Shown here piece by piece: positions 31,218 through 40,920 of a DNA stretch of 64,000 bases (positions are counted from its first letter, which is position 1; each line of letters starts with the position of its first letter). Position numbers and translations under genes: made by a program. Under the pieces are notes generated by a model. It saw nothing but the letters and a program-made list of their open reading frames with translations, searched no databases and was not told the DNA's origin. The stretch comes from an uncultured Pelagibacteraceae bacterium (GTDB taxonomy: Bacteria > Pseudomonadota > Alphaproteobacteria > Pelagibacterales > Pelagibacteraceae): assembly GCA_902607945.1 (NCBI GenBank), contig CACLMD010000002.1:28421-92420 (forward strand), given 5' to 3'.

Positions 31218-31237
31218 ATTATTTGTTAACAAATAAT
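31218..31237. promoter_or_regulatory. Perfect 20-bp palindrome ATTATTTGTTAACAAATAAT in aapJ leader
   Basis: Read directly; ends 20 bp before aapJ start. Confidence 0.6.
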
Positions 31238-31257
31238 AATAACTAAAAGGAAGAATA

Positions 31258-32298
31258 ATGTTTAAATACTTAAAACAATTAACTTCTTTAGTTGCTATGG
31301 TTGCAGTGTTGTTTACTTTTACAACAGAAACTATGGCTGCTAAAAAATCTAAGACACTTAAAAACACTCAAAAGAAGGGTTTTGTAAGATGTGGAGTATC
31401 TCAAGGTCTTCCAGGATTTTCTAATGCTGATGCAGCAGGAAATTGGACTGGAGTTGACGTTGATGTATGTAGAGCGGTAGCTGCTGCAGTATTAGGTGAT
31501 GCAAACAAAGTTAAGTTTACACCACTAAGTGCTAAAGAAAGATTTACAGCTTTAACTTCTGGTGAGATTGATATCTTATCAAGAAACACAACTTGGACTC
31601 TTTCAAGAGATGCTGATATCGGACTTACTTTCGTAGGTGTGAACTTTTACGATGGACAAGGTTTCATGGTAAGAAAAAGTTCAGGTATTACTTCAACTAG
31701 CCAATTCAAAAATGGTATCTCAGCTTGTACAAACATTGGTACAACAACTGAGTTAAATATGAGAGACTTCTTTAATTCTAGAGGAATTTCTTATGAGCCA
31801 GTTGCTTTTGAAAAAGCTGACGAAGTTGTAGCTGCATATGATGCAGGTAGATGTGATACTTATACTACTGATAAATCTGGTTTAGCTGCTCAAAGAACTA
31901 AAATGAAAAACCCTGATGAACACATTGTTTTACCAGAAACTATTTCTAAAGAACCTTTAGGACCAGTTGTAAGACAAGGTGACTCAGTATGGGAAGATAT
32001 CGTAAGATGGTCTTTGAACACTATGATTGAAGCAGAAGAGTACGGTATTACTTCAGCTAATGCAGACTCAATGAAAACTTCAGATAACCCACAAATTAAA
32101 AGACTTGTTGGTGCTGAAGGAGAAATGGGTGCAGCATTTGGTTTAGATAATGAGTGGAACTTAAGAATTATCAAACAAGTTGGAAACTATGGTGAAAGTT
32201 ATAAAAGAAATATAGCTGACACTGGTATTTTACCTGACAGAGGTCCAAACGAATTATGGACTAAAGGCGGTATTTTATACGTTCCACCATCAAGATAA
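31258..32298 (+). CDS. aapJ: General L-amino acid ABC transporter, periplasmic binding protein
   Basis: Signal peptide, RCGVSQGLPGFSNADAAGNWTGVDVDVCRAVAAAVLGD; followed by aapQMP. Confidence 0.94.
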   Translation: MFKYLKQLTSLVAMVAVLFTFTTETMAAKKSKTLKNTQKKGFVRCGVSQGLPGFSNADAAGNWTGVDVDVCRAVAAAVLGDANKVKFTPLSAKERFTALTSGEIDILSRNTTWTLSRDADIGLTFVGVNFYDGQGFMVRKSSGITSTSQFKNGISACTNIGTTTELNMRDFFNSRGISYEPVAFEKADEVVAAYDAGRCDTYTTDKSGLAAQRTKMKNPDEHIVLPETISKEPLGPVVRQGDSVWEDIVRWSLNTMIEAEEYGITSANADSMKTSDNPQIKRLVGAEGEMGAAFGLDNEWNLRIIKQVGNYGESYKRNIADTGILPDRGPNELWTKGGILYVPPSR

Positions 32299-32322
32299 TT
32301 TAAGTTATAAATTAGTTAAAAA

Positions 32323-32349
32323 GGGCTAGATTTTTCTAGCCCTTTTTTT
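32323..32349 (+). terminator. Intrinsic-terminator-like hairpin between aapJ and aapQ
   Basis: GGGCTAGA-TTTT-TCTAGCCC perfect 8-bp stem followed by T7. Confidence 0.85.
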
Positions 32350-32373
32350 ATAAACCCATATATTATTCCCACT

Positions 32374-33525
32374 GTGAATTTTAAACTTAAAGATATTGGT
32401 CCACAATTAATTACAGTTTTAGCTGTTGTTCTAGTATTTGGTTTTTTTACCTATAATGCCCAAGTCAATATGGAAAATAGGGGTATTGATTTTGGTTACG
32501 GATTTTTATCACAAGAGTCATCATTTGATGTTCAGTTTTCTTTAATCGAATATGATGGATCTCATTCTTATTTTAGAGCATATTTAGTTGGTTTATTAAA
32601 TACTATACTTGTCTCAGTTATTGGAATTATTCTTGCAACTATACTTGGCGTAATAGTTGGTATAGCAAGATTATCTCCTAATTATCTAATTAATAAATTT
32701 GCTGCTTTTTACGTAGAGTTTTTTAGAAATATACCTTTACTTTTACAAATATTTTTTTGGTACTTTGCTGCCCTTAGAGCTTTACCACTACCGCAAGATG
32801 CCGAACCTTTATTAGGGGTTACTTTTTTAACTATCAAAGGATACTTTGTTCCAGCTTTCATTTGGCAAAATTTCAATATTTTTTTTTATTCATTAGTTGC
32901 AGCAATAATCGCTATAATAGTAATTCGAACTCACGCAAAAAAAGTCCAGGAAACTCAAGGTAAACAAACACCAGTTTTATTAATATCAATAGGTTTATTA
33001 TTAATTTTACCTCTTTTAAGTTTTTTAATTGGTGGAGTAAAACTTTCATTTGAAGTCCCAGTTTTAAAACAACTCGCAACCACATCATTTATTTATGAAG
33101 GTGGTGTAAGTTTGCCACCAGAATTAATTGCATTAGCGTTATCTTTATCTTTATATACTGCAACTTTTATTGCTGAATGTGTTAGAGCAGGAATCCAAGG
33201 TGTTGGTAAGGGGCAAAAAGAGGCAGCAGCATCAATTGGTCTTACTCCAAATCAAGTACTTAAACTTGTAATAATGCCTCAAGCTCTTAGAATAATAATA
33301 CCACCCACAACTAACCAGTATCTAAATCTTACTAAAAATTCCTCATTAGCTGCAGCAATAGCTTATCCTGATTTAGTGTTAGTTTTTGCAGGAACAGCTT
33401 TGATGCAAACCGGTAAGGCAATTGAAATTGTATCTATAACAATGTTTACCTACTTATCTTTAAGTATTTCAATTTCGATATTGATGAATTGGTATAATAA
33501 AAAAATAGCAATACAGGAAAAATAG
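32374..33525 (+). CDS. aapQ: General L-amino acid ABC transporter permease (GTG start)
   Basis: Multi-TM HisMQ-type permease with EFFRNIPLLLQIFFWYFA and EAAASIGL..QALRIIIPPTTNQYLNLTKNSS. Confidence 0.92.
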   Translation: MNFKLKDIGPQLITVLAVVLVFGFFTYNAQVNMENRGIDFGYGFLSQESSFDVQFSLIEYDGSHSYFRAYLVGLLNTILVSVIGIILATILGVIVGIARLSPNYLINKFAAFYVEFFRNIPLLLQIFFWYFAALRALPLPQDAEPLLGVTFLTIKGYFVPAFIWQNFNIFFYSLVAAIIAIIVIRTHAKKVQETQGKQTPVLLISIGLLLILPLLSFLIGGVKLSFEVPVLKQLATTSFIYEGGVSLPPELIALALSLSLYTATFIAECVRAGIQGVGKGQKEAAASIGLTPNQVLKLVIMPQALRIIIPPTTNQYLNLTKNSSLAAAIAYPDLVLVFAGTALMQTGKAIEIVSITMFTYLSLSISISILMNWYNKKIAIQEK

Positions 33526-34967
33526 TGTCAAAAATTAATTTTTTAAAACCAGATAAATCTAATCTTTATACTTTTTTGTATTTAGGTACTTTTTTGTTTT
33601 TTGTTAGCGTTTTAGACGTTCTTTTAAATTCTTTTTTTAGTTTGAACATTACAGGTTTCTTGCCAAGTTTTTTAAGTTTTTTGTTACCATTAATAATTGG
33701 GTTTATTGGGCTTTATTTTATTAGAATTGAGTTAAGTGGCATTAAACAATTAGATCTATTAAATAAGCATATTAATACCAATAATTTTAACGCTGTATTA
33801 TCTTTATTAATAATATTTATAATTTTAAAATCAATTCCACCAATATTAAGCTGGTTTTTTGTTGATGCAAGTTTTGCCGGAGACTCAAAAGACGTTTGCA
33901 CAGGTTCAGGAGCTTGTTGGACTTATATAAAAGTTTGGATTAGGAGATTTATGTATGGGATGTATCCAAATGCGGAACAATGGAGAATTAATTTATCTTT
34001 TATTTCTTTGGCTTTACTTGGATCAGTTGGATATTTTGCAACTGATAGATTTAAAAAATACTTAACACTTTATTATGTTATAATATATCCATTTATAGCA
34101 TTTTTATTTATTTTTTTCTTTATTTCAGGTGGCCCAGTTTTTTTTGATTTTTCTTATGGAATAATTGCTGCTATTTTATCAATTATTCTTGGTTTTTTTA
34201 TTCCAAATAAATTTAAGTTTTATTATTTTTTAATTGTTCCCTTTGCTTTGTATATTTTATTAAAATATTTTATTTTCTATGAAGAATTAATTGAACTTGG
34301 AAAATTAGATGGGCTAAATTGGGTTGAAACTGGTGCATGGGGCGGACTATCACTTACATTCATAATTTCTTTTTTCTGTTTAATTTTTTGTTTTCCAATA
34401 GGTATGGCTTTTGCGCTCGGTAGAAGGTCAGGATTTCCTTTAATTAGATATATATCAATAGGTTTTATAGAATTTTGGCGAGGTGTCCCTTTAATTACAG
34501 TATTATTTATGTCTGCTGTAATGTTCCCAATGTTTTTACCAGCAGACTTTTTCATAGATAAATTGGTAAGATGTATAATAGCAATTTCATTGTTTGAGGC
34601 AGCTTATGTGGCTGAAGTTATAAGGGGAGGGTTACAAGCTCTTCCTAGAGGCCAATATGAAGCTGCAAAATCTTTAGGAATGGGATATTGGAGAATGCAT
34701 ATATTTGTAATTTTACCACAGGCCTTAAAATTAGTTATACCTGGCATTGCTAATACTTTTTTAGCGTTGGTCAAAGATACTCCATTAATCTTTGTAGTTG
34801 GTTTATTGGAAATAGTAGGAATGCTTAATTTAGCTAAAACCAATCCAGAATGGTTAGGGTTTGCTATGGAAGGTTACGTGTTTGCAGCAATAATTTTCTG
34901 GATTATTTGTTATGCAATGAGTAAATATAGTTATAATTTAGAAGAAAAATACAAAACAGATCGATAG
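33525..34967 (+). CDS. aapM: General L-amino acid ABC transporter permease
   Basis: Second HisMQ-type permease, EFWRGVPLITVLFM, EAAKSLGMGYWRMHIFVILPQALKLVIPGIANTF. Confidence 0.92.
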   Translation: MSKINFLKPDKSNLYTFLYLGTFLFFVSVLDVLLNSFFSLNITGFLPSFLSFLLPLIIGFIGLYFIRIELSGIKQLDLLNKHINTNNFNAVLSLLIIFIILKSIPPILSWFFVDASFAGDSKDVCTGSGACWTYIKVWIRRFMYGMYPNAEQWRINLSFISLALLGSVGYFATDRFKKYLTLYYVIIYPFIAFLFIFFFISGGPVFFDFSYGIIAAILSIILGFFIPNKFKFYYFLIVPFALYILLKYFIFYEELIELGKLDGLNWVETGAWGGLSLTFIISFFCLIFCFPIGMAFALGRRSGFPLIRYISIGFIEFWRGVPLITVLFMSAVMFPMFLPADFFIDKLVRCIIAISLFEAAYVAEVIRGGLQALPRGQYEAAKSLGMGYWRMHIFVILPQALKLVIPGIANTFLALVKDTPLIFVVGLLEIVGMLNLAKTNPEWLGFAMEGYVFAAIIFWIICYAMSKYSYNLEEKYKTDR

Positions 34968-34973
34968 ATACAT

Positions 34974-35708
34974 ATGTCAGATAATATTATTAAAATAAAC
35001 AATGTTAATAAATGGTTTGGTGATTTCCAAGTTTTAAAAGAAATTAATTTAGAAGTTAAACCAAAACAAAAAATTGTTGTTTGTGGTCCATCTGGTTCCG
35101 GAAAGTCTACATTAATAAGATGTATAAATAGATTAGAAGAACATCAAGAGGGAGATATAATTGTTGATGGCAATACTCTTACTGAAGATACGAAAAATAT
35201 AGAACAAATAAGATCTGAGGTTGGAATGGTATTTCAGCAGTTTAATTTATTCCCTCATTTATCAGTTTTGGATAATTGCACATTAGCACCAATATGGGTT
35301 AAAAAATTACCAAAAAAAGAAGCAGAAAAATTAGCTTTAGAACATTTAGAAAGAGTTCAAATATTAGATCAAGCACAAAAATATCCTGGTCAGCTGTCTG
35401 GAGGTCAACAACAAAGGGTAGCTATAGCTAGAGCTTTATGTATGAAACCAAAAATAATGCTTTTTGATGAACCTACATCTGCTTTAGACCCTGAAATGAT
35501 TAAAGAAGTCCTTGATGTAATGGTTAATTTAGCAAAAGAAGGAATGACGATGATTGTTGTAACTCATGAAATGGGATTTGCAAAGGAAGTAGCAGATCAA
35601 ATGATATTTATGGATGAAGGAATGATAGTAGAAAAAGCAGATACAAAGGAATTTTTCGCTAATCCTAAGAGTGATAGAACTAAACTTTTCCTCAGTCAAA
35701 TACTATAG
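34974..35708 (+). CDS. aapP: Amino acid ABC transporter ATP-binding protein
   Basis: Walker [36 protein letters not shown]. Confidence 0.95.
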   Translation: MSDNIIKINNVNKWFGDFQVLKEINLEVKPKQKIVVCGPSGSGKSTLIRCINRLEEHQEGDIIVDGNTLTEDTKNIEQIRSEVGMVFQQFNLFPHLSVLDNCTLAPIWVKKLPKKEAEKLALEHLERVQILDQAQKYPGQLSGGQQQRVAIARALCMKPKIMLFDEPTSALDPEMIKEVLDVMVNLAKEGMTMIVVTHEMGFAKEVADQMIFMDEGMIVEKADTKEFFANPKSDRTKLFLSQIL

Positions 35709-35869
35709 TCAACATATATTTTAAGTAATATTTCTCAAATTAAGCCATAAGTAATACTTGACATAATTTTCATATATTGGGCTATTACATAAAAAATTAA
35801 AAAAAATTTAGTTGCAGTGAGTAACAAAAACTAGTTGAATGTGTTTTTAAATAATTAAGAGGGGTCTTA

Positions 35870-36241
35870 ATGGAAGATAATTTTAACAAGCATTTAGGCA
35901 ATAAGCTTAAGCTAAGAAGGCTAGCTTTAGGATTAACGCAAACTAAAGTTGCAAAAGCAATCAACGTCACATTTCAACAAATACAAAAATATGAAAAAGG
36001 AACTAATGGAGTGAGCTCTATTAGATTACTACAACTATCAAATTATTTGAAAGTACCAATAAATTATTTTTTTGAAGACTTTTCAGAATATTTAATAAAT
36101 TTAGAAAAATCTCAAGAAGGTCATATGAGTATCAATTATAATTTTTTAATAAAATTATATTCAGAGCTTAGTGCTGATCAAAAAATTAAATTTAATAAAT
36201 CTTTACAAATTTCAGGGACAGTTATTTCAAAAGCAGTTTAA
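35870..36241 (+). CDS. XRE-family HTH transcriptional regulator
   Basis: GNKLKLRRLALGLTQTKVAKAINVTFQQIQKYEKGTNGVSSIRLLQLSNYLKVPINYFF HTH_3. Confidence 0.9.
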   Translation: MEDNFNKHLGNKLKLRRLALGLTQTKVAKAINVTFQQIQKYEKGTNGVSSIRLLQLSNYLKVPINYFFEDFSEYLINLEKSQEGHMSINYNFLIKLYSELSADQKIKFNKSLQISGTVISKAV

Positions 36242-36254
36242 TAAATTTTATTAT

Positions 36255-36330
36255 TGGCTCCTCGGGCAGGACTCGAACCTGCGACCAATTGATTAACAGT
36301 CAACTGCTCTACCAACTGAGCTACCGAGGA
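36255..36330 (-). tRNA. tRNA-Asn (anticodon GTT)
   Basis: Reverse complement TCCTCGGTAGCTCAGTTGGTAGAGC...CTGTTAA...GTTCGAGTC...CCGAGGAGCCA folds as a cloverleaf. Confidence 0.96.
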
Positions 36331-36381
36331 ATATTAAAAAACTCAACTTACTTTTTTTTTTGATTAAAACAAGATTTTTTT

Positions 36382-36455
36382 TGGAGGCAACGCCCGGAAT
36401 CGAACCGGGATACAAGGATTTGCAATCCTCTGCGTAACCATTCCGCCACGTTGCC
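36382..36455 (-). tRNA. tRNA-Cys (anticodon GCA)
   Basis: Reverse complement GGCAACGTGGCGGAATGGTTACGCAGAGGATTGCAAATCC...GTTCGATTCCGGGCGTTGCCTCCA. Confidence 0.96.
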
Positions 36456-36539
36456 AATAACTTAATATATCTAATTATGTGGAGTATTATCAACGTTTAA
36501 TTTTAATACAAGTTTTATAATTATAAAAATAATTTGTAT

Positions 36540-37463
36540 CTAAATATTTGTTTTAATTTCATCATAATGAGGAAATATTTCATTTATAATATTTTCAAAT
36601 TCTTTTTTTTCTGAATTGTTCCAATTTTTATATGCATATTTATCATTATGACCTTTGTTTGAAGCTTTATTTACAACGTTATAAAAATCTTTTTCTGTCA
36701 TGCTATTCTCAAAATTAAATTTTGTAACTAAGTTTTTATAAGCATCAAAATTTTGGTCAACATCTGATAGTTTAATATAATATTTTTGAGCATTTTGTAT
36801 TTCATCAAAGTCATTTTTGATAGCTTTATTAACTGTGGACCAAAACCAAGCTATTTTTCCTACTCTAGATAATGATAACCATTTATCTAAAAATTCATCT
36901 TTTGGCACTATTCTTGAAAATGATCTATATTGACTATCTGAGATATCAAAAAGTGGACTTTTAATTTCTTTTTTACCTTCGTAATAAAGATACCATCCTT
37001 TTCTATGAAGTGACTCAACACAAAGAATAGGATCTCTAATATTAAAAAAAATATAATTTGGGTTAAGTTTTTTTGTCAGTTCTTTAACTCCAAAAGATAG
37101 GTATGATGATGAAATAAAACTGTTCTGGTATTTAGCCATATCCCTTTTTGTAGCTAATTCAATTAGTTCTAGGAAATCAAGAGTATTTACTGGTAATTTA
37201 TAATAACTAACAAATCTATAAAAAGCTTCATAATCTGCAAATCTTTCACATGTGCCTATCCAATTGGAATGACTATTAAATATTTTTGAAAACCAGTTAG
37301 AACCACTTCTTCCAGCACTAAAACTAAGTGCAAGTTTATTATTATCAGTCTTTTTAAAATTTTGATATTTAATTAATTCATTATAAGTAGGCCTATTAAT
37401 TTTAGCAAATTCTTTTGAAATTCTAAAGAATTTATTCTTGATTCTATAAATTAAATTATTCAC
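36540..37463 (-). CDS. Sulfotransferase-family protein
   Basis: LALSFSAGRSGSNWFSKIFNSH resembles the 5'-PSB loop of PAPS-dependent sulfotransferases; later NIRDPILCVES resembles the 3'-PB region. Confidence 0.72.
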   Translation of the reverse strand: MNNLIYRIKNKFFRISKEFAKINRPTYNELIKYQNFKKTDNNKLALSFSAGRSGSNWFSKIFNSHSNWIGTCERFADYEAFYRFVSYYKLPVNTLDFLELIELATKRDMAKYQNSFISSSYLSFGVKELTKKLNPNYIFFNIRDPILCVESLHRKGWYLYYEGKKEIKSPLFDISDSQYRSFSRIVPKDEFLDKWLSLSRVGKIAWFWSTVNKAIKNDFDEIQNAQKYYIKLSDVDQNFDAYKNLVTKFNFENSMTEKDFYNVVNKASNKGHNDKYAYKNWNNSEKKEFENIINEIFPHYDEIKTNI

Positions 37464-37482
37464 TTATTAGTTTTTAATATAT

Positions 37483-38010
37483 TTAGTATTTATACAAAAG
37501 ATTAATTTTATTAAGAATAGATTTACTTAAAGTATTTACTGGTTTTTTAAAGTTATTGTAAACTTTTATATGTGGCTTAACAGGAAATTCTGGTTTTATA
37601 TCAATTCCCACAAGATTTTTTTTATACTTAAAATATAACCTTTTTTTTTTATTTTTAATAATATCTTTTGTTTTAGACTCTATATATATTTCACAATAAT
37701 TTGTTATAGTTTTCCTATTATATGAATGTATTTTTCTAAATAAAGAAACAGTAGCAATTATTACATTAATGTTTTGGCTCGATATAAAATTTACTAATTT
37801 TGAGTAAGATAAGCCTATTAATAATCTTTTTTTAACATCATAATCTTTTAAATTTAAAATTTTTCTTATATCGTCACCACTGATTATAATCGTTTTGCCA
37901 TAAATATTTTCAATTTGTCTTTTTAATTTTTTTGCAATAGTAGTTTTGCCTGATCCAGGCAATCCAGTTACCCAGAACACAATACCTTTTTTTTTAATTA
38001 GATTATTCAT
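37483..38010 (-). CDS. Adenylylsulfate kinase (CysC)-like P-loop kinase
   Basis: VFWVTGLPGSGKTTIAKKL, SGDDIRKIL, IIATVSLFRKIHSYNR, DIKPEFPVKPHIKVYN pattern of APS-kinase family; substrate not assignable. Confidence 0.78.
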   Translation of the reverse strand: MNNLIKKKGIVFWVTGLPGSGKTTIAKKLKRQIENIYGKTIIISGDDIRKILNLKDYDVKKRLLIGLSYSKLVNFISSQNINVIIATVSLFRKIHSYNRKTITNYCEIYIESKTKDIIKNKKKRLYFKYKKNLVGIDIKPEFPVKPHIKVYNNFKKPVNTLSKSILNKINLLYKY

Positions 38011-38113
38011 CTATTTGTTATAACTACTATAATTATATAAAAAGACAAATTCATTAATGACTTTTATCGATATCTAATATAAACAAATAGCAATCCCAAT
38101 TTACCAAAATTAC

Positions 38114-38758
38114 ATGGATTTAAAAGTTAGAGATAGAACAGATGAAGAATTATTAATTAGAAAAAAAGAATTTTTAAAGATTTGTGAAATTCTAGATCTC
38201 CTTAATATTAATTTCTTTTTAAATTCTGGTGTTCTTTTAGGAGCAATAAGAGATAATTCTTTTATAAGATGGGACTGGGATGTTGAAATAAGTGTCTTTA
38301 AAAATGACTTCCTCCCAAAAATTGATTTGATTTCTGACACCCTTAAAAAATCTGGATTTAAAATTATTAAAATTATTAGGAATGAGAATAATTTAAAAAT
38401 AGATTTTATGGGTACTTATCCTGAAGATGTGACGTCTTACACTATTTATGGATGGCAATACTCCAAAATAAGAGATGTGTTTTGGAGAAAAGAATTATCA
38501 ATACCTTCAAAATTTTTAAAAAAGCTTTTAAAATTCAATTTTCTAGGTCGAGAATTTAATTGTCCAAACAATCTCGAAGAATATTTAACATTTGTTTATG
38601 GTAATTGGAAAAAACCTCTGAGAACTTCTAACAAGAAAGTGTATTTATCAAAAAACTATAAAAAAGAAACCTTTTTTTATACAGTTTTAATAGAAAAATT
38701 TTTATTAAAAATTTATAATATTTTTAAAATAATAAAAAATTTCATCAATTTTAAATGA
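38114..38758 (+). CDS. LicD/fukutin-like nucleotidyl/phospho-transferase
   Basis: LNINFFLNSGVLLGAIRDNSFIRWDWDVEISVF matches LicD-type SGxLLGAxRxxxFIxWDxDxEI core. Confidence 0.75.
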   Translation: MDLKVRDRTDEELLIRKKEFLKICEILDLLNINFFLNSGVLLGAIRDNSFIRWDWDVEISVFKNDFLPKIDLISDTLKKSGFKIIKIIRNENNLKIDFMGTYPEDVTSYTIYGWQYSKIRDVFWRKELSIPSKFLKKLLKFNFLGREFNCPNNLEEYLTFVYGNWKKPLRTSNKKVYLSKNYKKETFFYTVLIEKFLLKIYNIFKIIKNFINFK

Positions 38759-38776
38759 TGTTTTAATTAAATTCTA

Positions 38777-39880
38777 TTAATGCTCTAAATATTTTAATAC
38801 TCTGTGTTTATGAGAATATAGTTTAGATTTTATAAATGAATTTTTTCCAATAACATTTCTTTTTAATACATTATTTTTTATTTTTTTGATTTCAAGCAAC
38901 CAGGACATTGGATTAAGATAATTCTTTACAAATACACATTGTTTATTACTGACTATTTCCTTTAAAACTTCTAAATCAGAACTAATAATCAATTTACCAG
39001 CACTCATATAATCAAAAAGTTTTAAAGGTGACATGAAAGTTACCGTATTTGAAACATTACCAGATACTGTGACTTTATTTGAATAAGGCATTAATAAAAT
39101 GTCCATTTGAGAGAGTATAATCTGGATTTTTTTATAATTTTGATGAGAGTTTAAAAAAAGATTTTTTAATCTGTATTTTCTTTTTAAAGTTTCCATCTGG
39201 ACTTTTGTACCACCAAAAATATAATAATTATTTAGCTTATCTATTTGTGCAAGTTTAAGAATAATATCAATTCCTCTTGAGGGGTTTATTGTACCAAAAT
39301 ATCCCAATTTCAATCTTTTTTGATTTAAAGAGTGTTTGTATTTTATATCTAAAGATGATCCTGATGGTAAAACAACTATATTTTTTTTATTTTGTAAATT
39401 AAAATCTTTAACGTACTTTTTTTTAACTCCATGAGAAATACATATTATCTTAGATATTGACCTTGAACTTAGAATATTAAAAAAACTGAATATAAATCTC
39501 ACAATTCTTGATTCATTAGTAATTGCATTATGTAATTCCATAATGCATTTCTTTTTAAATAAAACGCAGAGAAATATAACAAAATAGTTTCTTGTAATAA
39601 TCAATTCACTTATTCTTTTAGCCTTTAAAAATGAAAGAAAAGAAAATAAATAATAATCTAGACCAAGGGGGAGTTTTTTAAATCTTAATAATCTAATTAC
39701 ATCAAATTTATATTTTATATTATAAAAATTTGATATTTTGAGATTATAGCTTGGAGTGTTTGGTAGTATTAAAAAAACTTGATTGTTATATTTTGATAAG
39801 TATTCACAGGTTTTTACAATTTGGAGTGAATTTGGTAGTTGTGAGGGGCATGAGCTATTTGATATATATGAAATTTTCAT
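38777..39880 (-). CDS. Glycosyltransferase family 4 (GT-B) protein
   Basis: PSGSSLDIKY, LGYFGTINPSRGIDIILKLA, DILLMPYS..., SPLKLFDYMSAGKLIISSDLEVLKEIV. Confidence 0.85.
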   Translation of the reverse strand: MKISYISNSSCPSQLPNSLQIVKTCEYLSKYNNQVFLILPNTPSYNLKISNFYNIKYKFDVIRLLRFKKLPLGLDYYLFSFLSFLKAKRISELIITRNYFVIFLCVLFKKKCIMELHNAITNESRIVRFIFSFFNILSSRSISKIICISHGVKKKYVKDFNLQNKKNIVVLPSGSSLDIKYKHSLNQKRLKLGYFGTINPSRGIDIILKLAQIDKLNNYYIFGGTKVQMETLKRKYRLKNLFLNSHQNYKKIQIILSQMDILLMPYSNKVTVSGNVSNTVTFMSPLKLFDYMSAGKLIISSDLEVLKEIVSNKQCVFVKNYLNPMSWLLEIKKIKNNVLKRNVIGKNSFIKSKLYSHKHRVLKYLEH

Positions 39881-39893
39881 ACATTAAATTTTA

Positions 39894-40823
39894 TTATATT
39901 TTATTATCGATTATTTGTTTTAAATAAAGTTTTTTCAAAAAAAAATTAATAGCTAAGTTCTTTGGCATAATTCTGTTTATTTTATGTTTAATTGAAAAAT
40001 TGTTTAATTTATTCTCAGTTAATAGCAGTGTTTTATAGTTCAAATTATTTAGAACAGATATTGTATCTTCATTAAATGTGTTTACACCACCAAATGGTAA
40101 ACAAAATATATTTGATCTGTTTATATCAAACCTTCCAAGAAAATTTTTGCATTCTAATATATCTTGATATTGTTCCTCTTTATTAAGTGATGATAGTACA
40201 TAGTGATTTGCTGAGTGATTTCCATAAGTTACTAAGGGATGATTAATCAAATATTTTTCGCTATCAAAACAAAAATTATGGCTCGAACTGACTTTAAGAT
40301 TTTCATTTGAAATAAAATCATCTATTTCCTTTTCAACTTGTTTACTGTTAAATTTTGGATTTTTTGAAATGTAATAAAAATTATTAATATCATTTTCATT
40401 GAAAAGTTTGGAACTTTTTATGAATTTATCAATCATTTTATGTTGTATCAAATATCTAACTTTATCTCGCCAAAAAACTTTTCCTTTAAAGGTAGATGAA
40501 TTTATGAAAATCGTTATTGGGATTTCTAATTTTTCAAAAACTCCTAATGCCTCATTTATCACATTTTTATAACCATCATCAACTGTTAGACTAGTAAGTC
40601 CTTTTTTATTTTTGACATTTACGAATTCATCAATTGTTACAAATTTCCAATATTTTTGAATATATTTTAATTGTTTTTCAAGAGTTTTTAGATCTACATG
40701 ATCTATATTAACATTAAAATTCGAAGTTATTCCTAAAGAATGGTAAACAAATATGGGATTATACTTATTAAGAATAAATTTAATTGGTATAAAAAATAAT
40801 AAAATTTTTTTTAAAATATTCAT
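39894..40823 (-). CDS. Polysaccharide deacetylase family protein
   Basis: LTSLTVDDGYKNVINEALGVFEKLEIPITIFINSSTF NodB-like core; ITYGNHSANH-type motif. Confidence 0.83.
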   Translation of the reverse strand: MNILKKILLFFIPIKFILNKYNPIFVYHSLGITSNFNVNIDHVDLKTLEKQLKYIQKYWKFVTIDEFVNVKNKKGLTSLTVDDGYKNVINEALGVFEKLEIPITIFINSSTFKGKVFWRDKVRYLIQHKMIDKFIKSSKLFNENDINNFYYISKNPKFNSKQVEKEIDDFISNENLKVSSSHNFCFDSEKYLINHPLVTYGNHSANHYVLSSLNKEEQYQDILECKNFLGRFDINRSNIFCLPFGGVNTFNEDTISVLNNLNYKTLLLTENKLNNFSIKHKINRIMPKNLAINFFLKKLYLKQIIDNKI

Positions 40824-40920
40824 TGTCGATTTACTTTATATTAGAGTTATGTTAAGCCAATAAAATAATAAATTTTTTTATAATTTTAAAAAAAATCACA
40901 ATATTCATAAATATATAATA

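Noticed and set aside
31401-32174. Minus-strand ORFs opposite aapJ (31401-31589, 31890-32174)
   Set aside because: Antisense to conserved aapJ; no RBS or family resemblance.
35870-36241. Prophage repressor or restriction-modification controller
   Set aside because: No phage, integrase or methylase genes nearby; a stand-alone XRE regulator is the simpler reading.
36293-36493. 66-aa minus-strand ORF MIILHIIRYIKLLATWRNGYAEDCKS...
   Set aside because: Overlaps tRNA-Asn and tRNA-Cys almost entirely; a translation of tRNA sequence.
40824-40920. Possible T-box or structured leader upstream of valS
   Set aside because: The 97-bp gap is almost pure A/T with no specifier/T-box sequence visible.
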